From: Vigna angularis
Lineage: Eukaryota > Streptophyta > Magnoliopsida > Fabales > Fabaceae
Direction of reading: 5' to 3'
Assembly: GCF_016808095.1 (NCBI RefSeq)
Contig: NC_068977.1
Coordinates: 31,521,364-31,585,363 of the forward strand
DNA length: 64,000 nucleotides
Shown piece after piece: positions 17,735-31,253 of the stretch (the stretch's first letter is position 1; every line of letters starts with the position of its first letter). Position numbers and translations under genes: made by a program. The notes under the pieces are model-generated. The model was given only the letters and a program-made list of their open reading frames with translations. It did no database searches and was not told the DNA's origin.

Positions 17735-20700
17735 TTATGTACTTGTCAGGACATACATGTTACAAGCATGAGAATCTAGTTCAGCAGATATTTCTCCGGA
17801 GACAGATGATTGTGTTGAATGCTGCAAAATTCAAAACAAATAATGAAATGCATAGCTCATAACTATTTGTAACTATTTTTAGATAATTTGCATTGTAAAG
17901 AACACAATGAATCAAACTATGCAGCTCACCTTCCATAAATCTCTTGCATCAACTACAGTTCCTGGTTTGAGGCCTATATCAGACCATGATGCAGTAACTT
18001 TTGCTTTGGATGAACTTCTATTCCATAATATCACTGCTAACTTGTTATTACTGAGAGGACCAGCCCAAACCTGCAACACTTGCTTTCTTTTAAGAAGTTC
18101 TACTAAGTAGTTTGAGAAACAAGATAAATTCAAATTAGTGACAGAATAATTTGTGTAACTTTTGAAAAATATGTCACTAAAATTTCTGAACTCACTTAGT
18201 AGAAAATTCTTGAAAAATTTATATATTAATCTAAGTTTCATATTAAATAAAAAAATCAAAAAATTGAGCACTATATATAAAAAAAAATCTATAAATTTAT
18301 CGTTTTAAGATTTTAAATTAAAAGTTATATAATTTTTTACATAAATTGACTTTATGTCTTATTAGTATGGTGTTTTTCGATGAATCATCTCTTGAAAAAA
18401 CCATTATAAATTAAGATGTCAATCTTATCATCAATTTTAGTGAAAAAGAAACACACTGCACAAGCAAAAGAAAAGGAAGTTACCTCCAAATCATTATTAC
18501 TTTTCACCTTCTTTCCTTGAACTCCAAGCTTGTCTGCAAAAGCCTAGGATGATTAGCTATAAAAGCATTCTCTTTTTTAAGAAAGGATAAGAATGTTAAT
18601 TTGGTAGTTCCATACCTTGGTTTACTGCAATAACTTCTTTGTTGCTAAGCAGTTCTTTTGTGGTGGCATCCAGTGCTCTAATGTCACAACCAATCAACAA
18701 AGGAGCCTATATATATGTACGAAAGAAAGAAATGCACTCAATATGCAAAACTACATTATTATATGCAAAAGCCTAATAAATCTCATCATTTCCTTGTTTC
18801 ATGTTACCTTAGCCAGTGCCCATATGCTGAAATGAGCACGATATTCTTCTGTTGTCATGCCTCCATTTCCAACTTCTAGCATGTCAGGGTCTGTAGAAAA
18901 CACAATGATTATAGTAAACAAAACCTGTACATAGTCATAGTTATTTATTTATTTTGGTTAAAGAACTTGTCTCTTCAATCACTAAGCAATCTAAGATTGA
19001 TTACTATGTAGAAAACTAGTCTGTGGTGAAGATTATTACCATTCCATCCTCCTGGTCCAGCATAAGAAGCCCAGTTGTCATTCAGATCTGCCCGAGATAT
19101 CATACTGTGGAGAAAATAACTCAGATTTTGATGTGGAAAAGGAAAGAAAATGAATTCTTTGAAAGTGATGAATGTGATGCAGATATAACTTAATTATCAT
19201 GCCTTTTCAAATTGAGTACTAGAAAATGAAACTCCTCAAATTAGATTCATATCACATTGACATTGAAGATAAATAGATTTGCATCATATCATGCATGCTT
19301 ACCTATCCCACTTATCTTCAATGTCTCCTGTTGTTCTCCAACTATTTCCCACACTTTTGGCCCAAGTTGCTGGATCTTCTGATCCCCTATGTTTGAGAAA
19401 GCAATTAATACTTGTGAGTTTTTTGGCTTAGAGGAATAACAGAGTTGAAGAAAACCCAGCTACACTTTCTTCTAGCAGTATAAACACCTCAAATGAAGAG
19501 TCAAATTCGTCAGAATAATGTTTGTGAAACATGGTCACAAATTTTCTCACCATTCACACAAAGAGAAGAAAATTGGCCTTCCGGTGTTTGACAAAGCTTT
19601 ACTCATTGGAGGGTACCTGTGTTACAAAATGTATCAATGCCTGAATTATGGAGGCATGTAGATTGTTTATGTGTATTTGAAGGTCACAAATACCTCTCTT
19701 TGGGGCTTATGTTATTATTCTCACAATTATCATACTTCAAGTAGTCAATCCCCTAAAGTAACATTGAAATTAGTTCTTAGTAAAATTACATAGGATAGAG
19801 GTTGATGCAAATGTGAAATGAATTTGAAATGAATGGATGTTACCCAGGAAGCAAATGTCTTTGCATCTTGTTCTTCATGTCCTAGTGATCCGGGCATAGT
19901 TTTGCTGCATGTTTGATTTCTGCAAGAATTTGTGAGAGTTTGAAAAAAGGTTGAATAATAACAGAGATGCAAAATTAAGATTCTAATTTGTTATATACCC
20001 TGCATCAGAATAGATCCCCAACTTTAAACCTTTTTTATGAACATAATCAGCAAGAGCCTTCATTCCTGAAGGAAATGTTGAGGCTTTAGGAACCAAATTT
20101 CCCTGCCACCATTTTACATTAGCCAAATTAAATATCATAGAAAGTGGATATATATATTGTGACATGAAGACTACACATGTTGATAAGTAAACTTTAATTT
20201 TAAGTCAATTCTATACTTTTATTTTACATTTAATCATGTAAGATCTCTAACATAAGACTAAATACTTATGAATGGTTCTATAGCAATTTAATATCGATTG
20301 AAATAACATATCTCCCCCAACAATAGATTTTATTAAAATAAATTTGATTTTGATACCATGTTAGAAATTGAAATTTAAGTTTAATATATTTGAACAAAAT
20401 ACTAAGTATCAAAAATGTTAAATTCATCATTAGTCAGTAATTTGAGGCACCTATGTTCAAATTCAAATTTTGCAATCATCATGAGCAGATTGTTAATTAG
20501 GAAAATGAACCAAAGTGTCTAATCCACCTTTCTAATTGAAATTATTCAAACTAAATAACATAATTACCTGCGAATCTCGATTAAGCTCTCCCCAACAATC
20601 ATCTGAGCATTTGAAAAAGAGTTGTACATTATTTTTTTATTGTGAACAAATGTGCCATAGTTTTGTACTATTAACGGCAATAATAATTTTTATAATACAA

Positions 20701-22591
20701 AATGAATTACCTATGTTAATATATTGGTAACCAAGAGCAGCAAGGCCAGTTGACACCATAGCATCAGCTGTGCAAAATTTACAGCATATATTAACAAGAA
20801 TATGTCTAGTATTCTAAATACAGTTCCAGTAAATTCAAAATTCATGTAGAAATAGTTAAGTACCTGTTTCTTGAATTAACTCTTCGTTAATATTGCAGGA
20901 AAAATGGTTCCAGCTATTCCATCTGAATTTTATCATCAGTAAGTTATCACTGTACATTTACTTCCATATATTTGAAAATTTTCATCACTAATGAAATCAT
21001 AGAAATTCTTTTACCATTTCCTTTCAGTTATATTTTTTTATTCATAAAGGTATAAAATGTAATCACAATCTAAAATGTTGAATTTCCATGATAAATTCCC
21101 ATTTCTTGCTGGCTGGGTTTTTTCGTAATATAATAAAAAATAAACAATCTATCAAGTAAACATTATAGAAGTGATCGTGACAAAAAAATTGGTCTAAAGT
21201 TCAAGATAAGATCATTTAGAAAATCATTAACATTTTATTGGCCTACCCTAACCATAATAAAAAGTGGTTGGAATGTCAATGGAAAATTCAGTTGAGTTGA
21301 AAGCTCAATCAAAGTAAGAGGAAAAATAGTGGATTAGAATTAGAACCAAATAATGCTTAGATGGGGACCCTAAAGAAAGCTTGTGACATCTATTTCTATA
21401 CCATCATTAGTCAATTCTAATTTATTTATGTTAATGGTTATATACTATATAAATTCTTGGTTTATGATTGATGAAAGCGATTAATAAAGATGAAACAAGA
21501 ACCTAGGATTTTTTTTTATTTACAAAAATTAGCATAGGTTAAGAAATTGGTAAAACAAAGAAATACAATAGTAACTCTTTTTCTTAACATTTTGTGCCTA
21601 TTTGAATCAATAAAGTCATCAAATGTCCTTTTCATTTTGCCAAGTGCCAACTGGTTGGAGAAGCTAAACAACTAATGCAAATTCCACAAACCCCAAACAA
21701 CAATCATAATTAAAGCTTAACCAATTAAAAGACAAATCAGGGCACCACCATGAACATGCCTTGGAGCACTCACATCATCTTCTTCAACTCATGATTATGC
21801 AAGCTGGATGTGGTGGCAGAACTTGACGGTGCCACCATAAATTATTCATTGATATGAATGAAGAATCAGATCATGATGAGACATAATAATATTATTTTAT
21901 TACTTTCTATTGAAATTTGTGTTTGAACTTCTACATGACAAAAGTTTGTCTCATTTTAAAGATCCTTTTGATTTCACTGCCTCTCCTAATTTCCCAATAC
22001 TGATAATGGAGCAATGAACATCACAAGTATTCTCTTGAATTAGGATGAATACAACATAGGAAGAAAAGTAATTGTAATAAGATAAATTTATATTAACGAA
22101 GTAAAACTGTGATTTTGATTGAAAATGATATTAAACAAGTTTAATAGCTGTAAAGTTAAATTTAATTAGTCTTATCCTACAATGATTAGCTGAGATGAGA
22201 TCATGCATGTGAAAATCAATGTTAGACTTTGCACACACATGTTAAATAGTATTTCAATTATTTGAGCATGTTAGTTAGATGCAAAAGGTAAAGGAGACAG
22301 GGTTCACAAGGAAGGAAGAAAACCAGAAAAGTTTGGTGAGGAAAGTGAAGAAAAAGAAGCTTACCCCATAGGTGGTGTTTGGCCAAGTCCATTCTCAACC
22401 AGGTTTCTTCTATGTTCCTCTCTAGACATCATCATCTTCACATTCATCAACCCTCCTTCTCTTGTTCTATTCATCAAACATCTGGCAGATGAAAATATTG
22501 CACTATTCAACAACACAAGGAAGCACAAGGCAAGTTTTCCCATCATGGATAACTTCAATCTCCAACTTGAAGATGAGTCTTGAAGTGCCAT
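17735..22591 (-). CDS. Alpha-galactosidase, glycoside hydrolase family 27
   Basis: Fifteen exons in transcript order: 22591-22365, 20922-20864, 20767-20711, 20602-20568, 20102-19999, 19919-19844, 19752-19694, 19616-19551, 19386-19303, 19104-19040, 18890-18808, 18706-18616, 18533-18484, 18070-17930 and 17821-17735. The sum is 1284 nt (427 aa), all GT-AG. A hydrophobic signal-like segment (about 17-35) precedes the mature start near [20 protein letters not shown]. The family blocks are intact: DDCW, then YLKYDNC with the presumed nucleophile Asp194, then SRADLNDNW with the presumed acid/base Asp262, and [17 protein letters not shown]. The C-terminal beta domain ([18 protein letters not shown]) is complete. 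The enzyme removes terminal alpha-1,6-galactose from raffinose-family sugars and galactomannan, probably in the apoplast or vacuole. Which paralogue it is cannot be decided here. Intron 1 is the longest, at 1442 bp. Confidence 0.95.
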
Positions 22592-23186
22592 GTTGCAAAC
22601 TATGCACTATATGAATATATAAATGTGTAAAGTTTTTATCTTTATTATATGGGGTGGTATTGAATGTGCCAAAAGCTATTGAAAGGGATTTGAGAGGAAG
22701 AAGAAGGAAAAGAAACTTTGCAAGAGGTGGGAGCTAAGCTACCATGAGTATAGTTCAATTTATGGAGTTATTTTAGAAGAGTAACTTGCAATTTAAAGAG
22801 CAATAAGTAGTGGAAGTGATGGTTGGTTCAATGGACCAACTTACTTTTAAAAATAATATTATCACAATGAAAATATTGGTTTATTAAAATATTTTTGTCT
22901 CATAAATATTACGAGTATATATGAATAAAATGTGATAAATAATTAATATATACAATTATTTATTATTTGTGAGTATTTTAATATTTTCATTTATAAGCTA
23001 ATATTATTGACAAAAATATTAAAATTAAAATTTAATTTATATTCTATTAAATTTAATTTAATTTAAATTAAAATATTTTATTAGGTTAAATTTAATTTAT
23101 ATTTGATTTTATATTTTTTATAATTTTGTTTTAAAATTTTAAAATTTTATTTATATTTTATTTTAAAATTTTATAATTTTCTTAAA

Positions 23187-23229
<43 letters not shown>

Positions 23230-25219
23230 AGGGTTTTAAAAAATTCACATATATTTTTAAATAAATATCAAATAAGTAATAAATTGATTTTTTTTATATT
23301 ATAGATCGAATAATGAATATCACATATCATCTCTAATTATTAAAACCAGTTTTTCTTAATAAAATTTAAACTTCATTTCCTCGTTAACAAAGTAACATTT
23401 TAGTTTAATGAATTATATCCTAATAAATGAAAGAAGAAAAAATAAATGTTCTTAAAATATTGATAAATTAGTCATTTTTCTCAAATTACTCTTTAGTTGA
23501 AACACACTTGGTACATTTATCCACAAAGTTTTATAGATCAAATACAAACTTAAAAATATTATTTATTTTGAAAGAAAAAAAATTCAATTCATTTTTAATA
23601 AACCTTAATTGAACCGGCCCACATAAGTACTAATAACCATTTGCTTTGCTGTATTTTTATATGTATTCTCAACATAGATGAAAACAAGAAACCATATCAC
23701 TTTCAATCAAATCCAGGTAACAAAATTTGAAAAATCACAAAATTAGTTATCATTGAAATTTTAAAATAGTACATGTATAATGTGTCTTACTCTTTACTTA
23801 TATATAAAAAAAAAATATGACTTTTGTAACTATTTTGGTGTATTTTAGTAATATATTTTACCTTTTATTAAATTAAATAATTTTATTATGTGGTAAAATA
23901 CATAATTATACTATTTCTATATAATAATAAATAATGATAATATCATAATAACTTCAACTTAGAAATAATCTCTTTTTTATAAATATATTTATTTATTAAT
24001 TTTTAAATTATATTATTTTAGTACAGAAACTCACTTTTAAGGTAGTATAAAAATAATTTTACTATCGATAAATCCCTTGAACTTTTCATGTCTTGTATGG
24101 TAGAAACAAGGAAATGCAACCAAAATATTAGCTTTACAACTGTTGAAGATTGTATATAAACAAAAAAATAAACTTTCTTTTCAAGGTTTGATTAAACTCA
24201 ACTATAAATATTAAGAACGTATCTTATTTTGGATTTATGCCCTTAACCTCATGCTTTAATTTTTATTTTTATTTTAATTTATTGTTCAAGTTAAAATTTT
24301 ATATGATAATTTATGGGTTCCATGGTTTATTTTATGATTACACTTTCTTTCCTTTAACTTTACACTGAACATATTTTTCTATCATCCTAAGAAACAATTT
24401 TTCTTTTATTATAGTCTTCGTATCTTTAATCTCTTCTAAAATTTAGGTTAAAGAGTAAGATAAATGATAAAAAAGAAATTTTAATTTTCAATTTCATTAT
24501 GGGTTGAAGATTATTGGATACGATTTTAACCTAAGATATTACTAATACAATTGCTACATTTCCTTTTTTACTTACTGTTTTTCGGTAAGTTTGGTATATA
24601 AATTTTAATTTAACAAAAGAAATACCATAGGTAAGTTTTTCTAATTAAATTAGCAACTATGAGGTTTTTCAATTTAGCTGAAGAGAATAATTAATAAACT
24701 AACAAAATATGGTTAACTTTACTAAGGTGGAAGAATTAAACTTAACTATTAAAATATATTCTTTTGATAATGAAAATACAAAAGTTAAACTTAACTTTTT
24801 ATAACTATTTAAATATTTCTTTCGATTACGAAAATAAAAAATTAAACTTTACCACTTTTATAGATTTTATTATAGATTCCTAAAAATATAATTCGATAGA
24901 AGTATAAAATTTATTTAAAAAAAAAGAAAAAATTAATATCAACACAAAAAAAAATTGAAACATTTCAAATTTTTTATATTAACTAAAAAAAATTCAATAT
25001 ACCTTTATTTTTGTCGACTTTATTTTTGTCGACTTTATTTAATGTGTTTATTTAATGTGAAACTCATTTATATTTAATGTAGTATTTATTTTGGTAAATT
25101 ACTTTTAATTTAGTCACTTTTGATAATGTTATCTAAATGTATGTGTCATCAGTCACTTCATGATATTTTAAAATTTTAAAACAGTCATTCTTTTATCAAT
25201 ATAATGTCAAAGTGTATTA
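22592..25219. other. AT-rich gene-free region
   Basis: This starts with the upstream region of the alpha-galactosidase gene; a TATA-like run lies near 22610-22625 on the - strand. It continues as very AT-rich DNA with a microsatellite at 23192-23226. A small tandem duplication 'tttttgtcgactttat' occurs near 25010-25040. No gene is recognisable. Confidence 0.6.
23192..23226. repeat. (AT)n microsatellite
   Basis: About 17 uninterrupted AT dinucleotides inside the AT-rich intergenic stretch upstream of the alpha-galactosidase gene. Confidence 0.95.
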
Positions 25220-25705
25220 CTCTTCACTATTTTAAAAATTATAAGGAAAATTTTACATTATTTTAAAAATTATAAGAATAAATCTTCATTATTTTTAAAA
25301 CTAGAAAGAAAGTTTAATTTTTTTTTTAAATTGTAAGGAAAATTCTAATTTATTTCTAAAATTAGAAAGAAAATTCTAGTTTATATTTAAAATTAGAGAA
25401 CAATTATTTATTAATTCTAAAATTAGAAGAAAAATTCTTCGTTACTTTTGAATTAGAAGGCAAACTCTCCATTACTTTTAAAATTAGAAAGAAATTTTAT
25501 TATTATTTCTAAAATTAAAAGGTAACTTCTTCATTATTTTAAAAATTGTAAGAAAAATTCTTCATTATTTTTAAAATGAAAAGGAAAATTGTAATTTATT
25601 TCTAAAATTATAAGGAAAATTCTTGTTTATTTTTAACAATAGAAGGAAAATTTTTTGTTATTTTTAAAATAGAATAAATTTTTTTCATTATTTATAAACC
25701 TAATT
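25220..25705. repeat. Degenerate AT-rich minisatellite, about 30-35 bp unit
   Basis: A unit resembling 'cattatttttaaaattag' + 'aaggaaaattctt' recurs roughly fourteen times in succession. Each unit differs by a few bases, with variants such as 'aattataagg' and 'aattagaaag'. The divergence between units points to an old array. No coding potential is seen. Confidence 0.75.
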
Positions 25706-27065
25706 TAACCCTATTTTTTACATGTAAAAAAATTATACATAAATATAAAAATTATATTCCAATAATATAGTTAGAGTTAGTTTAAAAATAATTATTTAAT
25801 AAAAAGTGAATTTTAGAAAAATAAATAAATCTGGTCTGAGTTTGCAGAGGAAGAAAATTGAGACTGAATTGAATAAAATTAATAAAAATTGAGATTAAAT
25901 TGAACAAAATTAACCAAATTTAACTGAGTTGAATATAAGAAATTGATATTGACTCAATACGTAACTGACACTGACACTGACTTGTCACGTGATACTAACA
26001 TTGTTATATCATGTGACACAATATTGACTTGATAACTTTTTTTAAATTATGAACAAATTTAAAAAAAATTAAAAAAGTCACACAGACACATTATTCATCT
26101 TTCTTTTACAATTGAGATTATATCATTAAAAATGACTAAATTGAACATAATATTTCAAAATAGAGACCATATTAAATACACAAAAAAATCTTACATTAAA
26201 CAAAGTGAAAATAATAATCAAAAGTATTTAAACCTTAAAAAACCATATAGTAAGTTATATTCTAAATATAGTTTTCTTTTTTAATATAGAGACATAACCA
26301 GCATATAATTTTAGATTTTTAAATTGTTGGTTTTATTTATTTTCTTTTCTGAAAAAAATATATTTATTTTCTTTTCTGAAAAAATATATTTATTTATACA
26401 TTTTATAAAAGGACTTGTTATACAACATTAGATATATGTTGGATAAATTCATATATAAAGAAAAAATACCGTACACAATAGTAGAAAAGTTCACAAGTTA
26501 TCATATATATTTATTAAAAACATATACAACTTATCATATGTTATCAATGTGTTTATATATTCTCAAAATAATATCCATATTTGAAAAGATATAATTTTTT
26601 ATTTATTTGTTTTATTTAAACAAGTAAGATATCTCTTTTATATAATTTTAGATGTCTATTTTATAAATTTATTAAAAAATAAATATTTTCATAAATAATA
26701 AATTGCACTACGGAAAATTACATAATGTTAATAGTTATAACTTGTAGGTAATAACAAATAGTTTGTTGATAATTTGTTAGATTACAAAAATTTGAGCAAT
26801 CACAAATTTTTTAGTAATTATCAATAATCGCAAATTTATCAATAATTATCAATGAATTTTAATTGTCAGTAAAATCTTTAATTTTGTCTTCTTTTTTTCT
26901 TTTTTTTTTCTTCTTTTTCTTCATCCTCTCATTTCCCCCCTCTCCTCCTTCTCTTACCTCATCGTCTCGTCGTCATCTTCAACTCTTTTTCCTCCTCCTT
27001 ACATTTCATTATCATTATTGTTACCTTTGATTCTTTCTCATCTTTCTCCTCCTTTTTCTCATTTT
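25706..27065. other. AT-rich DNA and pyrimidine tract flanking the second LTR-like element
   Basis: A 28-bp direct duplication ('ttattttcttttctgaaaaa' type) sits at about 26337-26395. At 26706 'cactacggaaaa' resembles a CACTA-transposon terminus, but no partner end was found. 26885-27065 is a long pyrimidine-rich tract (CTT/CTC runs) into which the element at 27066 inserted, since the same pyrimidine character resumes at 29555. Confidence 0.5.
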
Positions 27066-29554
27066 TGGTCAGAACCCATTTAAAACGCACCCAAAACTCC
27101 TCTGAGCGGACGCCAGGTGTCAAGCAAAGGGAATCTGGAAATCAGAAAGTGGGAGACAGGTGTGGGCAGCTGAGTGGCCGTTCGTCCTTGACGGTTGTCG
27201 TAAAACTTAGTTTTTCAAAACTCACGCCACTCTCTGCATGCAACCCTCTTCTTCCAATTTCTTAAACTTCATTTTCTCCTCCATCTCTCTAAAAGCTCTT
27301 ACTTCTCTCTACAAAATCTCACTCTTTCTCTTCTCCGATCACCACTCAGGGACCGCTGAAGCACTCCCGATGTCAAGAGCTTCCAGTTGAACTAATCAGT
27401 TTTTTGGTTCTAAACTAGTGAGTTACTTTCTCCTTAGAACGTTCGTTCTTCTTACACATGCAAAACCAGATTCTTGGTTGCATGAAGGGGGGGGGGGGGG
27501 TCACTTTATTCTGAGTATTTATGGTTTTCCTGTTTGGTTTAGTTTGTAAGGGGTGATCGTCGAACTCTAAGACTTCAATAGTGAGGAGCTATATTTCTGC
27601 ATTGTTGAACGTTCGGTCACGCTTATAGGTAAGGGAAGCTTATATAATTTGATTGTATGTTCGTTTCTACGTTCGTTTTTAATGGATGCATGTTTGTTGA
27701 GTTGTTGAATGAATATGAAGTATGATTGTTGATATGTATTGACTGTATGATGTATGAATATTTACTATGATATGGATGTTTGACTTTATGAAAATAGATG
27801 TTGAGAAATGAATTGATATAAAGAATTCTAAGTATGTAATTCCCTATGAAAGTGTACGTTCGTTACTGAATGGTCCTTGACCGTTCGGTTTTCTAGTAGA
27901 CTCGGTTGGAACTGGATTCTTTCATTTGAAAAGAATTCTAGTTGAGGATGAGCGTCTTCGTTTTGTAATAATTGTACATGAGCGTTCGGCCAAGGGTAGT
28001 CGTTCCTTGGTATTCGATTGTAAACTTAAGTATATCTATATGTAATTATATATTTCGTTCGTTATTGAAAACTATTTAAATGATATCTTATTATATTTAT
28101 CAAGCCTTTCTTCTATAAGTTTAGTAGTGTTCGATCTTACACCAAGCGCTCGTACTAAGTAAGTGCTCGGTCTTACACCAGACACTCGTTCTCGTTTCCG
28201 TAATCTATCTTTATAATAAGAGCGTTCGTCCAAACTCAATAGAGTTCACTCTCTATAGTGCTCGGTCTTTGACTGACATTCTGATTGTTCTTTATGTTTA
28301 ACTCATTCAAAAGCTAAGTATATTTATTGACGTTCGGTTTATTCACCAGATTCAGTTGGGTACCATTATTTGATGTCCCACAGTGTTTGTCTCAATTGGT
28401 TTCAGCCTAGAGTCTTAGTACTCGGCCTAGGCTTGTTGGCGTTCGGTCTAACTCTCGTGAGTCAGTTTATTCAATTGGCTTACCTAGTAAATAACGTTTA
28501 GTTTTATTCGTCCTCGAGAAATATTATTGAAATCAGTCTCTTTCTTAAACCCGATGTTCACACTTTCAGTTTTGATCCGTTTTGGAACTGGAGACCTTTG
28601 GCCTCACTCCGAGCGTTCGGTCTTGTTCGGGGTTGATGTTTAACGTTCGGTATTTGGTATCCTAAGGGATCTTTGTACGAATGGTTCGGTTGAGATTATT
28701 AATAATGAAAGATGATGAAATATGATATGAATGAAATGATTTGGGTTATAAACGAGTATTCCGGGGAGGAATAGCTCATGAATGTATATTGGAAATTGGT
28801 AAAGTATGAATGCGGGCATGCTAAGCTGGCGGTTCATCCTGATATTCGTGATTACTCGTTTCTCACGTAGAGAAGGGTAAGTCATGTGTGAGAATGGCAG
28901 GAGGTCCTCGTCCTTATGGTTAATTTGGACGAAACGGACTAACCTCGGGTGGCAGCTGTTGAGGGTATCCTAGTTACTACATCACCCGGGTGCACGAACG
29001 TCGTAGCTACACATAATTCATACAGTCCGGACAGTTAGAGTCTAGTATTAGGCTTTGCATGTAAAAGTGAATGAAATTATCTGTTTAATTGCATTGTGTG
29101 AAGTACATGTTGATGATTGAATTGAATTACATAAGCTTACCCTATTTTCCTGTTTTGTCCGTTTTGTATGTACGGTGTGTGTCCTTCTGTTGCAATGATC
29201 ATCCATGTGGATGTGAGCAGAAGGAAAAGCGTTGCTAGAAGAGGCGCTGGAAGAAGAAAATTTGGTAGAGGTAGAAGTTAAGACCGAACAGTAGAACCGT
29301 TCGGTTAGTTGTTGGTTTCTTTGTATGACCGTTCGGTCATCTTTTGGGCTACTTCTTTTGTAGGCCGTTCGGTATAGGTCTTTTGTAAACCGTTCGGCAT
29401 AGTTTCAACTTTTGTACAGTTTTAGCTTTCCCGTTATTATGTAAGGTCGTTCAGCCATAAGCGTACGTTCTACCTTTTGTATGAACTGATATGTAGTATT
29501 ATGAATGTGATGTTCCTATTATATGAATTTACACTATATTTTTGGGATGTTACA
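27066..29554 (+). mobile_element. Probable solo LTR, subfamily A copy 2
   Basis: Starts TGGTCAGAACCC and ends GGGATGTTACA, so it has the TG...CA ends of an LTR, over 2489 bp. Its first 60 bp and last 15 bp match the reverse complement of the element at 49141-51612, which confirms both boundaries. It contains the CATGCAA...TTGCATG hairpin (27456-27484), a run of 14 G (27487-27500), and at least a dozen GTTCGGT/GTTCGGC words. It also has the conserved block 'ttcatcctgatattcg...gggtaagtcatg' (28832-28890). No gag/pol domain exists. The flanks (atttt on the left, ttctt on the right) do not form a target duplication, so either one flank has changed or it arose by unequal recombination between elements. 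Confidence 0.75.
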
Positions 29555-30483
29555 TTCTTTCTCCTCCTCCTCCTTGTTCTATTATTCATCTCACTATCTC
29601 CTCTTAATATACTAAAAAGAATAATTAAATTTGGTGGAAAACATATTATTTATTTTATCAATAAAAATATTCATCATTAATAAAAATCACAAATTATCAA
29701 TAAAATTTATCAAAAAAAAATATCATTAAATTTATTACTAATAAAATTATATTGACGTATTCATGAAGAATTTAAATTTTAAAATTCGTCAACAAATTTG
29801 AATTTGTTGACAAATTAATATTTGTGAGTAAAATTTGGTCCATACATACAAAAAAACTTTTATAGCTTTGAAAAGGAAAGAAAAAGCTTAAACATAAAAT
29901 AAAGAAAAACACACTCAAATAATTTGGTGGAACAAAAATAATTTAAAAGTTAGACATAGCAAAATAATTACATTCTCATTAAGATATCCGAAAGTGTAAG
30001 AGACTCTATAATCACATAAAATATAAAATAATTTACTAACGAAAAGTTTTCATGAGCACAGTAAATTAAAAGGTTTTTTACATCCATTGGACACAGTCTT
30101 GTTCAAGATATAATTATATATTACATAAAAAAATATTTATATATATATAGAAAAAGAGGTGCAATTAGAAATTATGTTATTGGTGAAAAATTAAAGCCTT
30201 AAATTCTTGTTGGGTTACATTTACTTCCTGAACCCCATCAATTTACTCAATATTTATTGGATATAAAAAGAAAACCTTTAAACTTACATTTATTTTAGTT
30301 CAAAATCATACCTCAACTTATATTTATTTCTTGCTAACTTTTTATAATGAATTGTGAAATATAGAACTTCATAGATTTTATAAACATTGTATGAGTGTGT
30401 TGGGAAGGTAAAGTTTAGGTCCTTTCTTAGTTTTAAACTTTGGTTACTCTTTAGGGTTACAAAAGGTTACCTTCTTTTAATAC

Positions 30484-30536
<53 letters not shown>

Positions 30537-31253
30537 CACAATATGCATTGTTCTGGATTCATAGAAAGAAATCAGATACAATACAAGCAAAAGATACTAA
30601 TTTTAATACAATTAAAGACTTTTGTAAATTTTCATCTAGAGGCAGAAATTTTGAGAATTTCCCGAATTGATTGATAAGAAATATAGAAAGTTTTAATCTT
30701 TGCTCATGAAAGTTTCGATAGGAAGAGATGCCTAATCTTTAAAAATGAGAATCATAAGAATTAACAGATGAACTCACAAAAAAAAAATCTATGAAATGTT
30801 TTTTCTTTAAAGAATCAAGATTAATTAATCGGTTAAAGTTAAATAAATGAATTAGTAATAACACTTAACCTGTACAACAACTTTAAACAAATATAAGAAA
30901 AAAAAAGGTAGCTTTTAAAGAATTCCTCCCAGAAAAAGTAGTCTAAATCAACATTAATCTAGTACAATGAAAGTAAGAAATATCCTAAATAATCACATCT
31001 TACACGTGGCTGTCAGTTCATCATGAAATTGCTTTCCCACCCTTTTGTGAGTTTCTCATGATCTTTTGGATTTGGGGTATTTTGTTAGATGTTTCCTATG
31101 TATTTTTTCGTGTTCCAAATTTGATCTTGATTTTTCTATTCTGAGCTAGTTGACTACTATCCCTTTTCATTCGTTTACCCTGGTGAATTTGGATCTTAAT
31201 CATATCAAAGGGTTTTTTCTTTTTTTCATTTTTTTTGTCAGCTTCTTGTGCCT
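29555..31253. other. AT-rich intergenic region upstream of the metallophosphoesterase gene
   Basis: It begins with the resumed pyrimidine tract (29555-29610) and AT-rich sequence with repeated 'aaattatcaataaaatt' words. A long (AT)n microsatellite occurs at 30486-30529. The last 200 bp before 31254, with T-rich and CT-rich runs, should contain the promoter and 5' UTR of the next gene. No other gene is seen. Confidence 0.55.
30486..30529. repeat. (AT)n microsatellite
   Basis: About 22 consecutive AT dinucleotides, some 720 bp upstream of the metallophosphoesterase start codon. Confidence 0.95.

Noticed and set aside
19551..19616. Suspected 2-bp insertion (frameshift) in exon 8 of the alpha-galactosidase
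   Set aside because: On re-reading the complement, the exon reads FFSLCEW in frame and the downstream phase fits exon 9. The gene is intact.
27487..27500. Run of 14 G as a possible G-quadruplex
   Set aside because: A single mononucleotide run inside one LTR copy is better explained by slippage or assembly uncertainty; the other copies lack it.
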